Below, piece by piece: positions 1-11,515 of a DNA stretch of 64,000 nucleotides (position 1 is its first letter; each line of letters starts with the position of its first letter). Made by a program: the position numbers and the translations under genes. The notes beneath the pieces are model-generated. The model did no database searches. It saw nothing but the letters and a program-made list of their open reading frames with translations, and was not told the origin of the DNA. Where the stretch lies: the NCBI GenBank assembly GCA_023101885.1, contig JALPQD010000627.1, positions 952,220 to 1,016,219 on the forward strand, written 5' to 3'. The stretch comes from Typhlomys cinereus. Its lineage: Eukaryota > Chordata > Mammalia > Rodentia > Platacanthomyidae.

Positions 1-1072
1 AGTGTGAATGTCAAACTTCTCTCTGCGTCCTCCATGCTAATGAGGTGTAAGGACACAGTAGCATTGCTACTGAGTCCATACTCTTTCAAATAGGGTTTTC
101 ATAACCTCTGGCATAATACTAAGGTCCTTGATCCATTTGGAATTGATTTTTGTGCATGGTGAAAAGTACAGGTCCAGTTTTAATCTTTTGCATGTGGATA
201 TCCAGTTTCACCAGTACCAATTGTTGAAAAGACTGTTCATTTTCCATTGAATTTTTTGTGGCCGTTTGTCAAAGATAAAATAGCTATAATTCTGTGTGCT
301 TCTCTCTTGGCCTTCAACCTTTATCCATTGATACATGCATCTATTTTGGAGCCAGTACCCATTTATTTTTATTACTATGGATTTGTGGTTTAGATTAAGA
401 TTTTGTACAATGATACATTCAGCAGCGATTTAGTTACTCAAGATTGTTATTAAAATCCTGGGTCTCTTGTGCTTCCATTGATATCGTTTGGTCAATTTAT
501 TTAAAGAATTGCTTTGGGAATTTGAATCCGTATATTGCTTCTGATGGGACGATCAATTTTATTATGCTAATTCTGCCAATCCAGTAGCATAGGACGTATT
601 TCCACCTTCTGGAATCTTCTGTAATTTCATTCTTTGGGGTTTTAAAGTTTTCATTATAAAGGTCTCTCACTTTCTTGGTGGAATTTATACCAAGGTATTT
701 CTTTTTTAGGGGCTATAGTAGATGGTTTGTTTCTCTCAGGACTTTTTTACTATTTTCATCCTTGGTGTACAGGAAGGCCACTGATTTTGCACATTTATTT
801 TGTGACCTGCCACTCTGCTAAACTTCTGTATTAGTTCCAGCAGTTTCCTGGTGGAGTTTTAAGATCTCTCATTTATGTGAGGTCATATCATCTGCGAATT
901 GAGATATCTTGATTTCCTTTTTTTCTGCTTTGAATCCGTTTTAACTCCCTCACTTCTCTTATGTCTCTAGTTAAGACTTCAAGTACAATATTAAATAGCA
1001 GTGGTAAGCATGGTTAATAATGTTAAGTTCCTGATCTAAGTTGGAATGCTTCAAATTTTTCCCAGTTAAGTA

Positions 1073-1087
1073 AAATCCTTGATGTTG
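1073..1087. repeat. TSD, left copy (twin-primed L1)
   Basis: The 15-bp word aaatccttgatgttg occurs at 1073-1087 and again at 1687-1701. It directly flanks the inserted L1 fragment. Deleting the insert plus one copy restores continuous antisense ORF2 of L1-1. Confidence 0.9.
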
Positions 1088-1686
1088 ACTATATGCCCTC
1101 CCCTTTTGGTGAGATCATACCTCCCCCCAGTTGTAAATGATCAGGAACAAAAGTCTGTGAACTTAAACAGATGTCTCATTACTAACTTGCAGTCCTTGAT
1201 GGAGGCCTATTTTCTCTGCAGTAAAATGGTCCCCTCTCTCCTTGTTTCTGGTGTGGCCCTCCTACCTCATTTCTCCTGTTCATAATTCTAGCAATTACTG
1301 TAGGTATTACAGAGATTTATCTTTGAGTGTCTCTAGGTGGGCTGGGTGGGTTTGACCCCACAAAGTCTAGCATTTGCTAAAGGCACTAAGATCCTTGGAG
1401 GCAGGGATTGACAGCCACAGTAGTGTTCCTTTGCTTAAGGGGAACACAGGAAAGGGTTCAGGGAAATGCCACTGGGTCCTTGTACGTCATCAGAGAGGAG
1501 GGCCCAGAGGAGAGTCTGTCATGCACATTAAAGGATTCTCCAGGGATTGGGGGGGAGGCACTGGGGGATGGGAAGGGAGGGGTGAGGGGAGGGGGAGCAG
1601 GGGGGTCAGGGGGAGGAGGAGGGAGGAAGGGAACCGGTGTACCTATTAAGTTTCTATGAGCAGAAATAATAATAAAAATGTTTAAA
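1088..1686. mobile_element. Twin-primed (5'-inverted) short L1 insertion
   Basis: An inverted-plus-direct L1 3'UTR fragment. Bases 1088 to about 1350 are antisense to the upstream part of the L1 3'UTR (compare sense 10505-10745). From about 1353 the sequence is sense 3'UTR (compare 11172-11500), with the G-rich tract near 1549-1632 and an A-rich tail ending at 1686. The 15-bp TSD and the inversion are the hallmarks of L1 twin priming. It inserted into L1-1 ORF2. The short proteins readable across it are not real. Confidence 0.88.
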
Positions 1687-2640
1687 AAATCCTTGATGTT
1701 GGATTGTTATATACAGCTTATATTATGTTGATATAAGTTCCTTCAGTTCCAACTGTCACTAGGATCTTGATCATAAAAGGATGTGGGTTCTTGTCAAAAG
1801 GTTTTTCTGCATATATGGATAGTATGATGTGGTCTTAGACTTTGACAGGTTTCTATGATGGATTATATTTATTGACTTGCATATGTTGAAACAACCTTCT
1901 GTGTCTGGGTCAGAGCCTACTGGATGACAGTGAATGATCTTTTTGATATGTTTTTGAATCTGATTTGCTAAGACTTTCTTGAGAATTTTTACATTTATTC
2001 ATCAAAGAGATTGGCCAATAGTTTTCTTTTTCAAGGGATATCTTTATTAGGTTTTGGAATTAGTATGATATTAGCTTTGGAGAAAGAATTTGGAAGTGTT
2101 CTTTCCTTTGCTATTTTATGAAATAGTTTGAAGAGTGGTGGTGTTAGTTGTTCTTCAAATGTTTGATAGAATTCTGTGCTGAATAACTCTGATCCAAGAC
2201 ATACTTTTGTGGGAAGATTGGAGATTACTTTGTCAATTTCTTCATCTGTTATAGGAATACTTAAATAATGCAAAACTTCCATATTCAATTAAGTAAGTTG
2301 TGCTTAGTCAAGAATTCATCCATTTCTTTTGTGTTATCAAATTTCACCATTTGTAAGTTTTTGAGATATCACCTTCAAATTCTCTGTATTTCTTGGGTGT
2401 ATATTGTGATAATTCCATTTTCATCACAAATTTAGTTAATTTTAGGTTTTCCTCTCTTGATTTTGTTAAATTTAGCTACAGGTGTATCAATCTTATTGGT
2501 TTTTTCAAAGAACCAGCTTTTTGAGTGGTTGATTCTTTGTGTCGTTTTCCTTATGTAAATTTAGATATTTCTCCCCTGACTTTGCTAATCTCCTCTCTCC
2601 TACTGCTTTTGGGGTTGGGATGATCTTGTGTCTCTAAACT

Positions 2641-3669
2641 TTTTTTATTTTTTTTTAAATTAATAATTACTTATTTATATTTTTTAGCTCATACAACTTA
2701 ATAGGTCCCCTCCCTCCCTCCAACCTTCCCAGGAACCCTTGCATTCCCCTTTATCTTCTTCCCCCCCTCCCTCTATCCCAGTGCCCCCTACCTTATCCCT
2801 GGAGAATCCTTTAATGTGTATGTCATACTTTCCTCTGGGTCCTCCACTCTGATGAGGTGTAAGGATTCAGTGGCATTTCCTAGATCTCTTTCTTGTGTTC
2901 CCCTTAAGTATAGGAACACTATTGTGGCTGTTAATCCCCTGTTTCTAAGGATCCTAGTGCCTTTATTCCATGTTAGACTTTGAGGGGTCAATGATATGTT
3001 GGTAATTGCACAGATCATCCAAAGTCCTATTATGAATGCTTTAGCCCTAGCTTGTGTGGAGTATCTTGCATATCATTGCTCCTCCCATCTTTGGGCTCTT
3101 ACAATCTTACTACCCCTTCTGCAAATTTCCCTGAGCTTTAGGATGAGAAGAGATTAGGCAGGCCTGATTCCAGGTCGTTGATATAGATTTTCTGAATTAT
3201 GGTTTGTTGAATTTTTTTCAGTTTTCCTGCTCCTGCAATGCCATTGTCTCCATACTGATGGTTATTGGATGTCACCCCCCGTCCAGAGATAAAAACCTGT
3301 TAAAATAGAGTCTTATTATAAGAGTAGATTCAAAAGTAGATGGAATAAGAATAGAAGACCGTGAGGGGGTCAGTCTCCCAATTACAAAATGGTTACCTTC
3401 TATCTGCCAGACTGTATGTTCTCCCTTTCTAGTAAGATCATACCCCATTAGTTGCAAGTGACCAGGAAGGGAAGTCTGTGAGCTTACCAGATATCTCATT
3501 ACTTACCTGAAGTCCTTGATGGTGGCCTATTATTTTTGCTGTAGAATGATCCCCTCTCTCCTGGTTTCTGGTGAGGCCCTCCTTCCCCTTCCCTTCTGTT
3601 TATAATCTTTGCAATTACTGTAGGTATTACAGAGCTTATCTTTGAGTGTGTCTCTAAGTGGGTTTGGTA
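2641..3669 (-). other. L1-2 3'UTR and poly(A) tail (antisense)
   Basis: T-rich run at 2641-2690 (the poly(A) tail on the other strand). Then come the C-rich complement of the conserved G-rich tract at 2701-2790 and about 0.9 kb of 3'UTR. No gene is present. The ORF2 stop codon is at 3670-3672. Confidence 0.85.
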
Positions 3670-5144
3670 CTAGGATCTACCTATAGGGAGTACATATGGC
3701 ATTTAATTTTCTGTCTGGGATACTTCACTCAATACAATTTTTTCTAATTCCATCCATTTCCCAGAAAATTTCATTAATTCATCATTTTTGATGGCTGAGT
3801 AGTATTCCAATGTATATATGTACCAAATTTTCCTTATCCACTCACCAAATGTTGGACATTTGGGTTAATTCCATGACTTTGCTATTATAAACAGTGCTGC
3901 TTGAACATTTTCATGCTTGTGCTATTGAGGTGAATTTTTGCTGTATGTGGGGTTATTCCCAGAAGTGGAATAGCAGGGTCATATGGCATTTCAATCTTTA
4001 ATTTCTTTAAGAATCTCCAGATGGCTCGCCAGAGTGGTTGTATGAGCCTGCATTCCCACCAGCAATGTAGGAGAGTTCCCTTCTCTTCAAATCCTCTCCA
4101 GCATTTGTTGTTGTTTGTATTGTGGATATTTGCCATCCTGACTGGAGTGAGATGATATCTCAGGGAGGTTTTGATTTAGATTTCTCTGATGGCTAAGGAT
4201 GCAGAGCATTTTTAAACATATTTGTTAGACATTTCAATTTCGTCCCTGGTAAAGTTTCTTTTAACTTCCAAGGCCCATTTTTTAATTGGGCCATTTGTTT
4301 CCTTGGTGTTTAGTTTTCTAAGTTCTTTGTGCACTCTGGACAATAGAGCTCCATCAGATATGTGGTTAGTGAAGATTTTCTCCCATTCTGTGGGTTGCCT
4401 TTGAGCTCGTGTTACAATCTCTTTATTTGAACAGAAACTCTTTAATTTCACAAGATCCCATCTGGTGAGTGTTGGCTGTATTGACTGCGCTACTGTATTC
4501 CCGATTAGGAACTGTTGGTCTAGTCCAATCACCCAGGGAATTCCCTACCATTTCAACAAAGGTTTTGATAGTCTCTGGCCTTACATTTTGGTCCTTGATC
4601 CATTTGGAATTAAATCTTGTACATGGTGACAAGTACGGGTTGAAGTTTAATCTTCTGCATGTGTACATCCAGTTTTGCCAGCACCATTTGTTGAAGATGC
4701 TATTCTTTTTCCATTGGATTTTTTAGGCCCCCTTGCCAAAGATCAGATGGCTGTAATTGCGTGGATTTTTATCTGGTAATCAACCCTTATCCATTGATCT
4801 GTATGTTTAGTTGGAGCCAATATCAAACTGTTTTTATAACTACGGATTTGTAATTTAGAATAAGGTTTGGTATGGTTATACCTCCGGCAGTGTTTTTGTT
4901 ACTTAGGATTGTCTTTGCTATCCTGGGTCTTTTGTGGCTCCATATTAATTTTGAGATTGTTTGGTCAACTTCTTTGAAGAATTGCTTTTGGATTTTGACT
5001 GGTATAGCATTGAATCTGCATATTGCCTTTGGTAGGATGGTCATTTTCATGATTTTGATTCTGCCAATCCAGGAACATAGGAGTCTTCCCACCTAGTGGT
5101 GTCTTCTTCAATTTCTTACTTTAGGGTTTTAAAGTTTTCATTGT
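3670..5144 (-). pseudogene. L1-2 ORF2, C-terminal part, broken
   Basis: Minus-strand translation matches the C-terminal third of L1 ORF2p in pieces at 3885-4136, 4212-4532, 4423-4668 and 4823-5092, in different frames. The cysteine-rich nucleic-acid-binding motif is present near 4020-4110 in degraded form. The ORF stops at 3670. At 5144 the sequence is cut by L1-3, and ORF2 resumes at 11516. The gene is disrupted by several frameshifts. Confidence 0.85.
5130..5144. repeat. TSD, left copy (L1-3)
   Basis: The 15-bp word taaagttttcattgt at 5130-5144 is repeated at 11501-11515, immediately before the 5' end and after the A-rich tail of L1-3. The copies are identical, which fits a fairly young insertion. 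Confidence 0.92.
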
Positions 5145-5520
5145 GCCCTTTTGCACCCCACCCCGCTCCGCCGGATACGCGAGCGCGGTCCAGCCGGGCC
5201 ACAACCCCGCGCCCTAGCTGGTGAGTACCCCCCCACCCCGCGCACCGCCCACCAGGACCCCAGGTCGGCCCACAGGGACCCGGCTCCAACTCCCACCATC
5301 CAGCCGGAGCCGCGCGTGGGGCCGAGGGACGAGGAGGACCTCCCCTTGTGCCCGGGCCCCCCCCAGCTGCCCTCGGGTTATATAGCTCCACGCCATCGCC
5401 CCCATCCCCCCTTTGCACCCCACCCCGCTCCACCGGTCGGGACGCACGCACGGGTCCAGCCGGGCCTCACCCCACGACCTAGGTAAGTCTCCGCCCGCCC
5501 CGCCCACCAGGACCCCAGGC
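5145..5520 (+). promoter_or_regulatory. L1-3 5'UTR promoter with 262-bp monomer repeat
   Basis: GC- and CpG-rich block. The word ttgcaccccaccccgctcc at 5151 recurs at 5413, and the splice-donor-like gtgagt at 5221 recurs as gtaagt at 5483. Both give a 262-bp period, so there is one whole monomer plus a second partial one. Tandem monomers acting as promoter are known from mouse L1. A promoter role here is inferred from position upstream of ORF1, not shown. Confidence 0.8.
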
Positions 5521-5564
5521 CAAATAATTCAGTTTAGTGAAATTGAGAGATCTTAAGAGTTAAA

Positions 5565-6635
5565 ATGACAATGCCAAAGTCAAAGTGCAAATCCATGAGA
5601 AGCAACAATCAAGTAAACAAATTTCCCACTGAAGAAATTAATCCCATAATGTTAGATTCCAACAAGAACAAACCCACGGAAAAAGGCCAAGAAAGCCCCA
5701 CCCAGGATAAAGACTTTCAAAATATGATCATTACCATGTTCAATACTATGAAAGAGGAAATCAGGGAGGAATTACATAATCGAATCAATCGCTTTGAAGA
5801 GGAACACAACAGACATCTGGAGGAGTTGAGAAAAACAGTGTAAGAAACAAAAAGTGGCATAGAGCAGTTAAAACAGACTCAAGCAGAGTTTAAAACTAAG
5901 CTAAAAGACAAGTTATCTTCAACCCAGAATGCCACAGACAGTCTTATCAGCAGAACTAACGAAGCAGAAAACAGAATTTCAGACCTTGAAGATAAAGTGA
6001 GAATACTAACCAGCTCAATGAAAGAGGTTGTTAAAGCCAAAAAGATACTTGAGAGAAATATCCAAGAGATATGGGACACCCTGAAAAAGCCTAACATGCG
6101 TATTCATGGAATACCAGAGCAAGAATTTCAAAATACCACCCCTGAGGAAATTTTTCAAACGATCATCAAGGAAAACTTTCCTCATCTTAAAAAAGAGAGG
6201 CCCATCCATATACAAGAGGCATTCCGCACCCCAAACAGATACGACCAAAATAGAAGCACGCCGTGGCAAATAATAGTTAAAACACTCCACATTCAAGATT
6301 AAGAACTGGTGCTGAGAGCTTCAAGGGAGAAAAACCAAGTCACTTTCAAAGATAAACCTATTAAAATAACAAATGACTTCTCAGTCGAAACAGTAAAAGC
6401 AAGAAGAGCTTAGAGAGACATACTTCAAGTATTGAATGAGCAAAAATGTCAACCCAGGCTGATTTACCCTGCAAAACTATCAGTCATGATCGAGGGAGAA
6501 AGAAAAATTTTCCAGCACAAAGACAACTTTAAGGGATACATGTCCACCAAACCAGGCCTTCAAAAAATGCTAGAAATGATACTCAAGCGTGAAGAAAAAA
6601 ACAGGCATATCCAGGAGAACAGAAGGCAAGTATAA
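5565..6635 (+). pseudogene. L1-3 ORF1 (RNA-binding chaperone), three in-frame stops
   Basis: ORF1p is the trimeric RNA-binding protein that coats L1 RNA. One frame runs the whole 1071 bp (about 356 codons, the normal rodent ORF1 size). It is broken only by stop codons at 5841-5843, about 6300-6302 and near 6409. A basic N-terminus and a Glu/Lys-rich coiled coil (about 5740-6080) are followed by the RRM-like region (about 6085-6300), where the heptad pattern ends. The C-terminal domain lies at about 6300-6632. The first ATG is at 5565; a second, two codons later, is equally possible. Confidence 0.85.
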
Positions 6636-6685
6636 CATCATTATAAACGAAGCAATATACTTATAAAAGCTACTAAACATAATAA

Positions 6686-9600
6686 ATGTCTGGAATTAAC
6701 AATAGTTTCTCCATTATAACACTAAATGTTAATGGAATTAATTCACCGATCAAGAGACACAGATTACAAACATGGATTAAAAATCACAATCCATCAATCT
6801 GCTGCCTGCAGGAAACCCATCTCACCACAAAAGATAGGCACGCTCTAAAAATAAAAGGCTGGTCAACAAATCTGCAAGCAAATGGAAGCAGAAAACAGGC
6901 AGGGGTAGCCATTATGCTATCAAAGTGGATTTCAAACCAAAGAAAATTATAAGAGACACGGATGGATACTACATTTTAGTCACAGGTACAATTCACCAGG
7001 AAGACTTCACAATACTGAACATATATGCACCCAATATGGGCCCCTTCACATTCATTAAGAAAACCCTACAGCGTCTAAACCAAGAAATCAATCCCCAAAC
7101 GATAATTCTTGGGGACTTCAACACCGCCCTCTCAACATGGGATAGATCAACAGGTCAAAAGCTTAACAGAGATACTTTGGAACTTAATCAAACCCTGAAA
7201 GAAATGGACCTTACAGATCTCTATTGAACTTTTCACCCATGCACCAAAGAATACACATTTTTCTCAGCAGCACACGGAACTTTCTCCAAAATAGATCACA
7301 TATTGGGCCACAAAATGAATATACACATATACAAGAAAGTTGAAATTCTAACCTGTGCCCTATCAGACCATCACGGCCTAAAGCTGGACATCCACAACAC
7401 ATCAAACAAGAGAAAATACACTAACTCCTGGAAACTTAACACTATGATGCTGAATGAGAACTGGATTCAGGAAGAAATTAAAAAGGAAATTCAAGATTTC
7501 CTGAAAGTGAATGATAACGAAAATACAACTTACCAAAATCTCTGGGACACAATGAAAGCTGTTCTAAGAGGTAAGTTCATAGCTCTTAATGCCTACGTCA
7601 AAAAAATGGAAACATCAGAAATAAACAACTTAACAATGCAGCTTAAAGCTTTAGAGAAACTAGAGCAATCTGATCCCAAAAGTAGTAGAAGAGAAGAGAT
7701 TAGCATAATAAGGGGAGAAGTATCTGAAATCGAGATTAAGAAAACGATAGAAAAAAACAACCAGTCAAAAAGCTGGTTCTTTGAAAAAATCAATAAGATT
7801 GATACACCCCTAGCTAAACTAACCAAAAGCAAGAGGGAGGAAACCCAAATTAACAAAATTAGAAATGAACATGGAGTTATCACTACTGACACCCAAGAAA
7901 TCCAGAGAATTATAACTTCGTATTTCAAAAATTTATACTCTGTGAAGTTTGACAACACAAAAGAGATGGATGAATTTCTAAGTAAACACAACTTACCTAA
8001 ATTGGATCAGGAAGTTGTGAATTATTTAAATAGTCCTATAACATATAAGGAAATTGAGGAAGTAATCTCGAATCTTCCCACCAAAAAATGTCCTGGACCA
8101 GATGGATTCAGCACAGAGTTCTACCAGACATTTAAGGAGTTAATAACACCAATACTCCTTAAACTGTTCCATCAAATAGCAAAGGAAGGAACACTACCAA
8201 ATTCCTTCTATGAAGCTAATATCGTTTTAATCCCAAAACCTAATAAAGATTCGCTTAAAAAAGAAAACTATAGGCCGATCTCCCTGATGAACACAGACGC
8301 AAAGATTCTCAACAAAGTCTTAGCAAATCGGATTCAAAAACATATTAAAAAGATCATTCATGGGGACCAAGTAGGCTTCATCCCCGGCACACAAGGTTGG
8401 TTCAACATACACAAATCAATAAATGTAATTCATCATGTAAACCAGTCCAAAGTCCAAGACCACATGATACTCTCGATAGATGCAGAAAAAGCTTTTGACA
8501 AGATCCAACAGCCTTTTATGACCAAAATGCTAGAGACAGTAGGAATGGAAGGAACCTTTATCAATATAATAAAAGCTGTATACAACAAGCCCACAGCAAG
8601 GATTATGCTCAATGGGGAACAATTGGAAGCATTCCCACTTCGATCAGGAACTAGACAAGGCTGTCCACTCTCACCACTTCTAATTCAATATTGTACTTGA
8701 AGTCTTAGCTGAAGCCATAAGACAAGAAAGGGACATAAGAGGGATTCAAATCAGCAAGGAAGAAGTCAAGCTATCCCTATTTGCAGATGACATGATCTTA
8801 TACCTGAGTGATCCCAACAACTCCACCAGGAAGCTCCTGGAACTAATTGAGAAGTTCAGCAGGGTGGCAGGATACAAAATAAATGTGCAAAAATCAGAGG
8901 CCTTCCTATATGCCCAGAATGAAAGAAGTGAAAAAGCCTTGAGAGAAACAATACCATTTATTATAGCCCCTAAAAAAATGAAATACCTTGGTATAAACCT
9001 AACTAAGGAGATAAAAGACCTTTACAATGAAAACTTTAAAACCCTAAAGAAAGAAATAGCAGAAGACACCAGAAGGTGGAAAGACCTCCCTTGTTCCTGG
9101 ATTGGCAGAATCAACATCGTGAAAATGACCATCCTACCAAAGCCAATATACAGATTCAATGCTATACCAATCAAAATCCCAAAGCAATTCTTCAAAGAAG
9201 TTGACCAAACAATCTCAAAGTTCATATGGAGGCACAAAAGACCCAGGATAGCAAAAACAATCCTGAGTAACAAAAACACAGCTGGAGGTATAACCATACC
9301 AAACCTTAGTCTATACTACAAATCCATAGTTGTAAAGACAGCCTGGTACTGGCTCCAAAATAGACACGCAGATCAATGGATAAGGATTGAAGACCCAGAT
9401 ATAAGCCCACAAAGTTACAGCCATTTGGTCTTTGACAAAGGGGCCCAAAGTATCCAATGGAAAAAGAACAGCATCTTCAACAAATGGTGCTGGCAAAACT
9501 GGATCTCCACATGCAGAAGATTAAAGCTGGACCCGTACTTGTCACCATGTACAAGACTTAATTCCAAATGGATCAAGGACCTTGATATCAGGCCAGAGAC

Positions 9601-10503
9601 TATAAAAACTATAGTTGAAAGAATAGGGAACTCCCTTGAGCTGATTGGGCTAGGCCAACACTTCCTAAACAGACATCCAATGGCACAGTCACTGCTACCA
9701 ACTCTCAACAGTTGGGATCTTGTGAAATTAAAGAGTTTCTGTTCAGATAAAGAGATTGTAACGCGAGCTCAAAGGCAACCCACAGAATGGGAGAAAATCT
9801 TCACTAACCACATATCTGATAGAGCTCTATTGTCCAGAGTACACAAAGAACTTAGAAAACTAAACACCAAGGAAACCAATGGCCCAATTAAAAAATGGGC
9901 CCTGGACTTAAAAGAAACTTTACCAGGGATGAAATTAAAATATCTAACAAATATCTTAAAAAATGCTCCACTTCTTTAGCCATCAGGGAAATGCAAATCA
10001 AAACTTCCCTGAGATATCATCTCACCCCTGTCAGGATGGCAAAAATCCACAATACTAACAACCACAAATGCTGGAGAGGATGTGGAGAGAGGGGAACTCT
10101 CCTACATTGCTGGTGGGAATGCAGGCTCATACAGCCACTCTGGCGAGCTTTCTGCAGATTCTTAAAGAAATTAAAGATTGAAATGCCATATGACCCTGCT
10201 ATTTCACTTTTGGGAATAACCCCCCATACAGCAGAGGTTCACCTCAATAGCACAAGCACGACCATGTTCATAGCAGCACTGTTTACAATAGCAAAGTCAT
10301 GGAATCAGCCCAAATGTCCAACAGTTGACGAGTGGATAAGGAAACTGGTACATCTATACAATGGAGTACTACTCAGCCATCAAAAATGATGAATTACTGG
10401 AATTTGCCGGGAAATGGATGTCATTAGAAACAATTATATTAAGTGAAGTATCCCAGACCCAGAAAATTAAGCGCCGTATGTACTCCCTAATAGGTGGCTC
10501 CTA
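6686..10503 (+). pseudogene. L1-3 ORF2 (endonuclease, reverse transcriptase, Cys-rich), few lesions
   Basis: ORF2p makes the nick and copies L1 RNA at the target. Starting at the ATG at 6686, the APE-type endonuclease shows LQETH, NIYAPN, GDFN and SDHH motifs (to about 7380). The RT domain (about 8040-8900) shows the CPLSPLL box and the FADD catalytic motif near 8780. The C-terminal zinc-knuckle-like C-x3-C-x7-H-x4-C lies near 10070-10125. Lesions are a frameshift near 6940, a stop at 7225-7227, an extra base near 8685 just before the RT active site, and frameshifts near 9930 and 10345. The natural stop is 10501-10503. Residues needed for catalysis are still visible, but no full protein can be made. 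Confidence 0.88.
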
Positions 10504-11500
10504 GTAACAAATCCACCCAGCCCACCTAGAGACAGTAATTCCAAGGATTATGAACAGGAGGGATGGAGTAGGAGGGCCACACCATAAACAAGGAGAGAAG
10601 GGACCATGTTACAGCAGGGAAAATAGGCCTCCACCAAGGACCCAAATAAGTAATGAGAAATCTGATTAAGTTCACAGACTTTTGTTCCTGATCATTTACT
10701 ACTGAGGGGGAGTGATCTCACCAGAAAAGGAGGGCATATAGTCTGGCAGAAAAAAAGTAACAATTTTGCAAATGGATGATAGACCCCTCCCTCACTGTGG
10801 TTTCCCACTTTTATTACATCTACCTTTGAATGTGCTTTTACCACAAGACTCTAACAGCTTTCTGTCTCTGGCCAGGGGGTAACATACAATGCCCACCAGG
10901 ATGGAGTGAAGGGCATTGCAGGAGCAGCAAAACTGCAAAAGAAAATCAACAAACCACAATCCAGAACTTCAGAGACTCTATATCAACCACCTAGAACTAG
11001 GCCAGCTTAGTCTCTCCCCATCTTGAAGCTCAGGGAAATTTGCGGAAGAGGGGGCGGTAAGAGTGTAAGAGCATAAGGATGGGAGGAGCAATGATATGTA
11101 AGATACTCTATACTAGTTAGGGCTGCAGCAATCATAATTGGACTTTGCATGCCCTGCGCATTGTCCAACACACTGTTGACCTCACAAAGTCTAGCATCTG
11201 CTAAAGGCACCAAGATCCTTGGAGGCAAAGGATTGGCAGCCACAGCAGTGTTCCTATACCTAAGGGGAACACGGGAAAGGGTTCGGGAAAGGCCACTGGT
11301 TCCTTGTACGTCATCGGAGAGGAGGGCCCAGAGGAAAATCAGACATGCATAAGAAAGGACTCTCCTGGAATTGGGGTGGGAAGCACTGGGGGATGGGGAG
11401 GGAGAGGGGTGGGGAGGGAGAGCAGGGGGTACGGGGGGAGGAGGAGGGAGGGAGGGAACTGGTGTACCTAATAAGTTTGTATGAGCTGAAATAAAAAAAA
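10504..11500 (+). other. L1-3 3'UTR and A-rich tail
   Basis: About 1 kb of non-coding L1 3'UTR used as the reference for the other fragments in this window. It ends in a G-rich tract (about 11380-11458) and an A-rich tail with AATAAA-like sequence at 11490-11505. No gene. Confidence 0.88.
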
Positions 11501-11515
11501 ATAAAGTTTTCATTG
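11501..11515. repeat. TSD, right copy (L1-3)
   Basis: Second copy of taaagttttcattgt. Antisense ORF2 of L1-2 resumes directly after it. Confidence 0.92.

Larger units (their letters stand above)
66..2640 (-). pseudogene. L1-1 ORF2 (reverse transcriptase and C-terminal part), broken
   Basis: Read on the minus strand this matches L1 ORF2p, the endonuclease/reverse transcriptase needed for target-primed reverse transcription. The recognisable stretch at 2031-2288 corresponds to the linker just before the RT domain (compare 8010-8260 in L1-3). Reading frames are short and shifted, so no protein is made. The segment is interrupted by the inserted fragment at 1088-1686. It ends at 2640 in the endonuclease-RT linker, because the 13.4-kb L1-2 insertion starts there; the rest of ORF2 is at 16022-16968. 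Confidence 0.8.
5145..11500 (+). mobile_element. L1-3: full-length sense LINE-1 nested in L1-2
   Basis: A complete 6.36-kb L1: GC- and CpG-rich 5'UTR with repeated monomer (5145-5520), ORF1 (5565-6635), ORF2 (6686-10503), 3'UTR with G-rich tract near 11380-11458, and an A-rich tail to 11500. It is flanked by a perfect 15-bp TSD. It is the best preserved L1 here: ORF1 is a single frame broken only by stop codons, and ORF2 has few lesions. It is nonetheless dead as it stands. Its 5'UTR is unlike that of L1-2, L1-4 and L1-6, so it belongs to another L1 subfamily. Confidence 0.93.

Noticed and set aside
5116..5507. Overlapping GC-rich frames of about 100 codons on both strands
   Set aside because: These lie in the CpG-rich L1-3 5'UTR monomers; both strands are open because of base composition.
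7593..7991. 132-codon minus-strand frame
   Set aside because: Shadow of the sense L1-3 ORF2 linker; hydrophobic because it is antisense to Lys/Glu/Ile codons.
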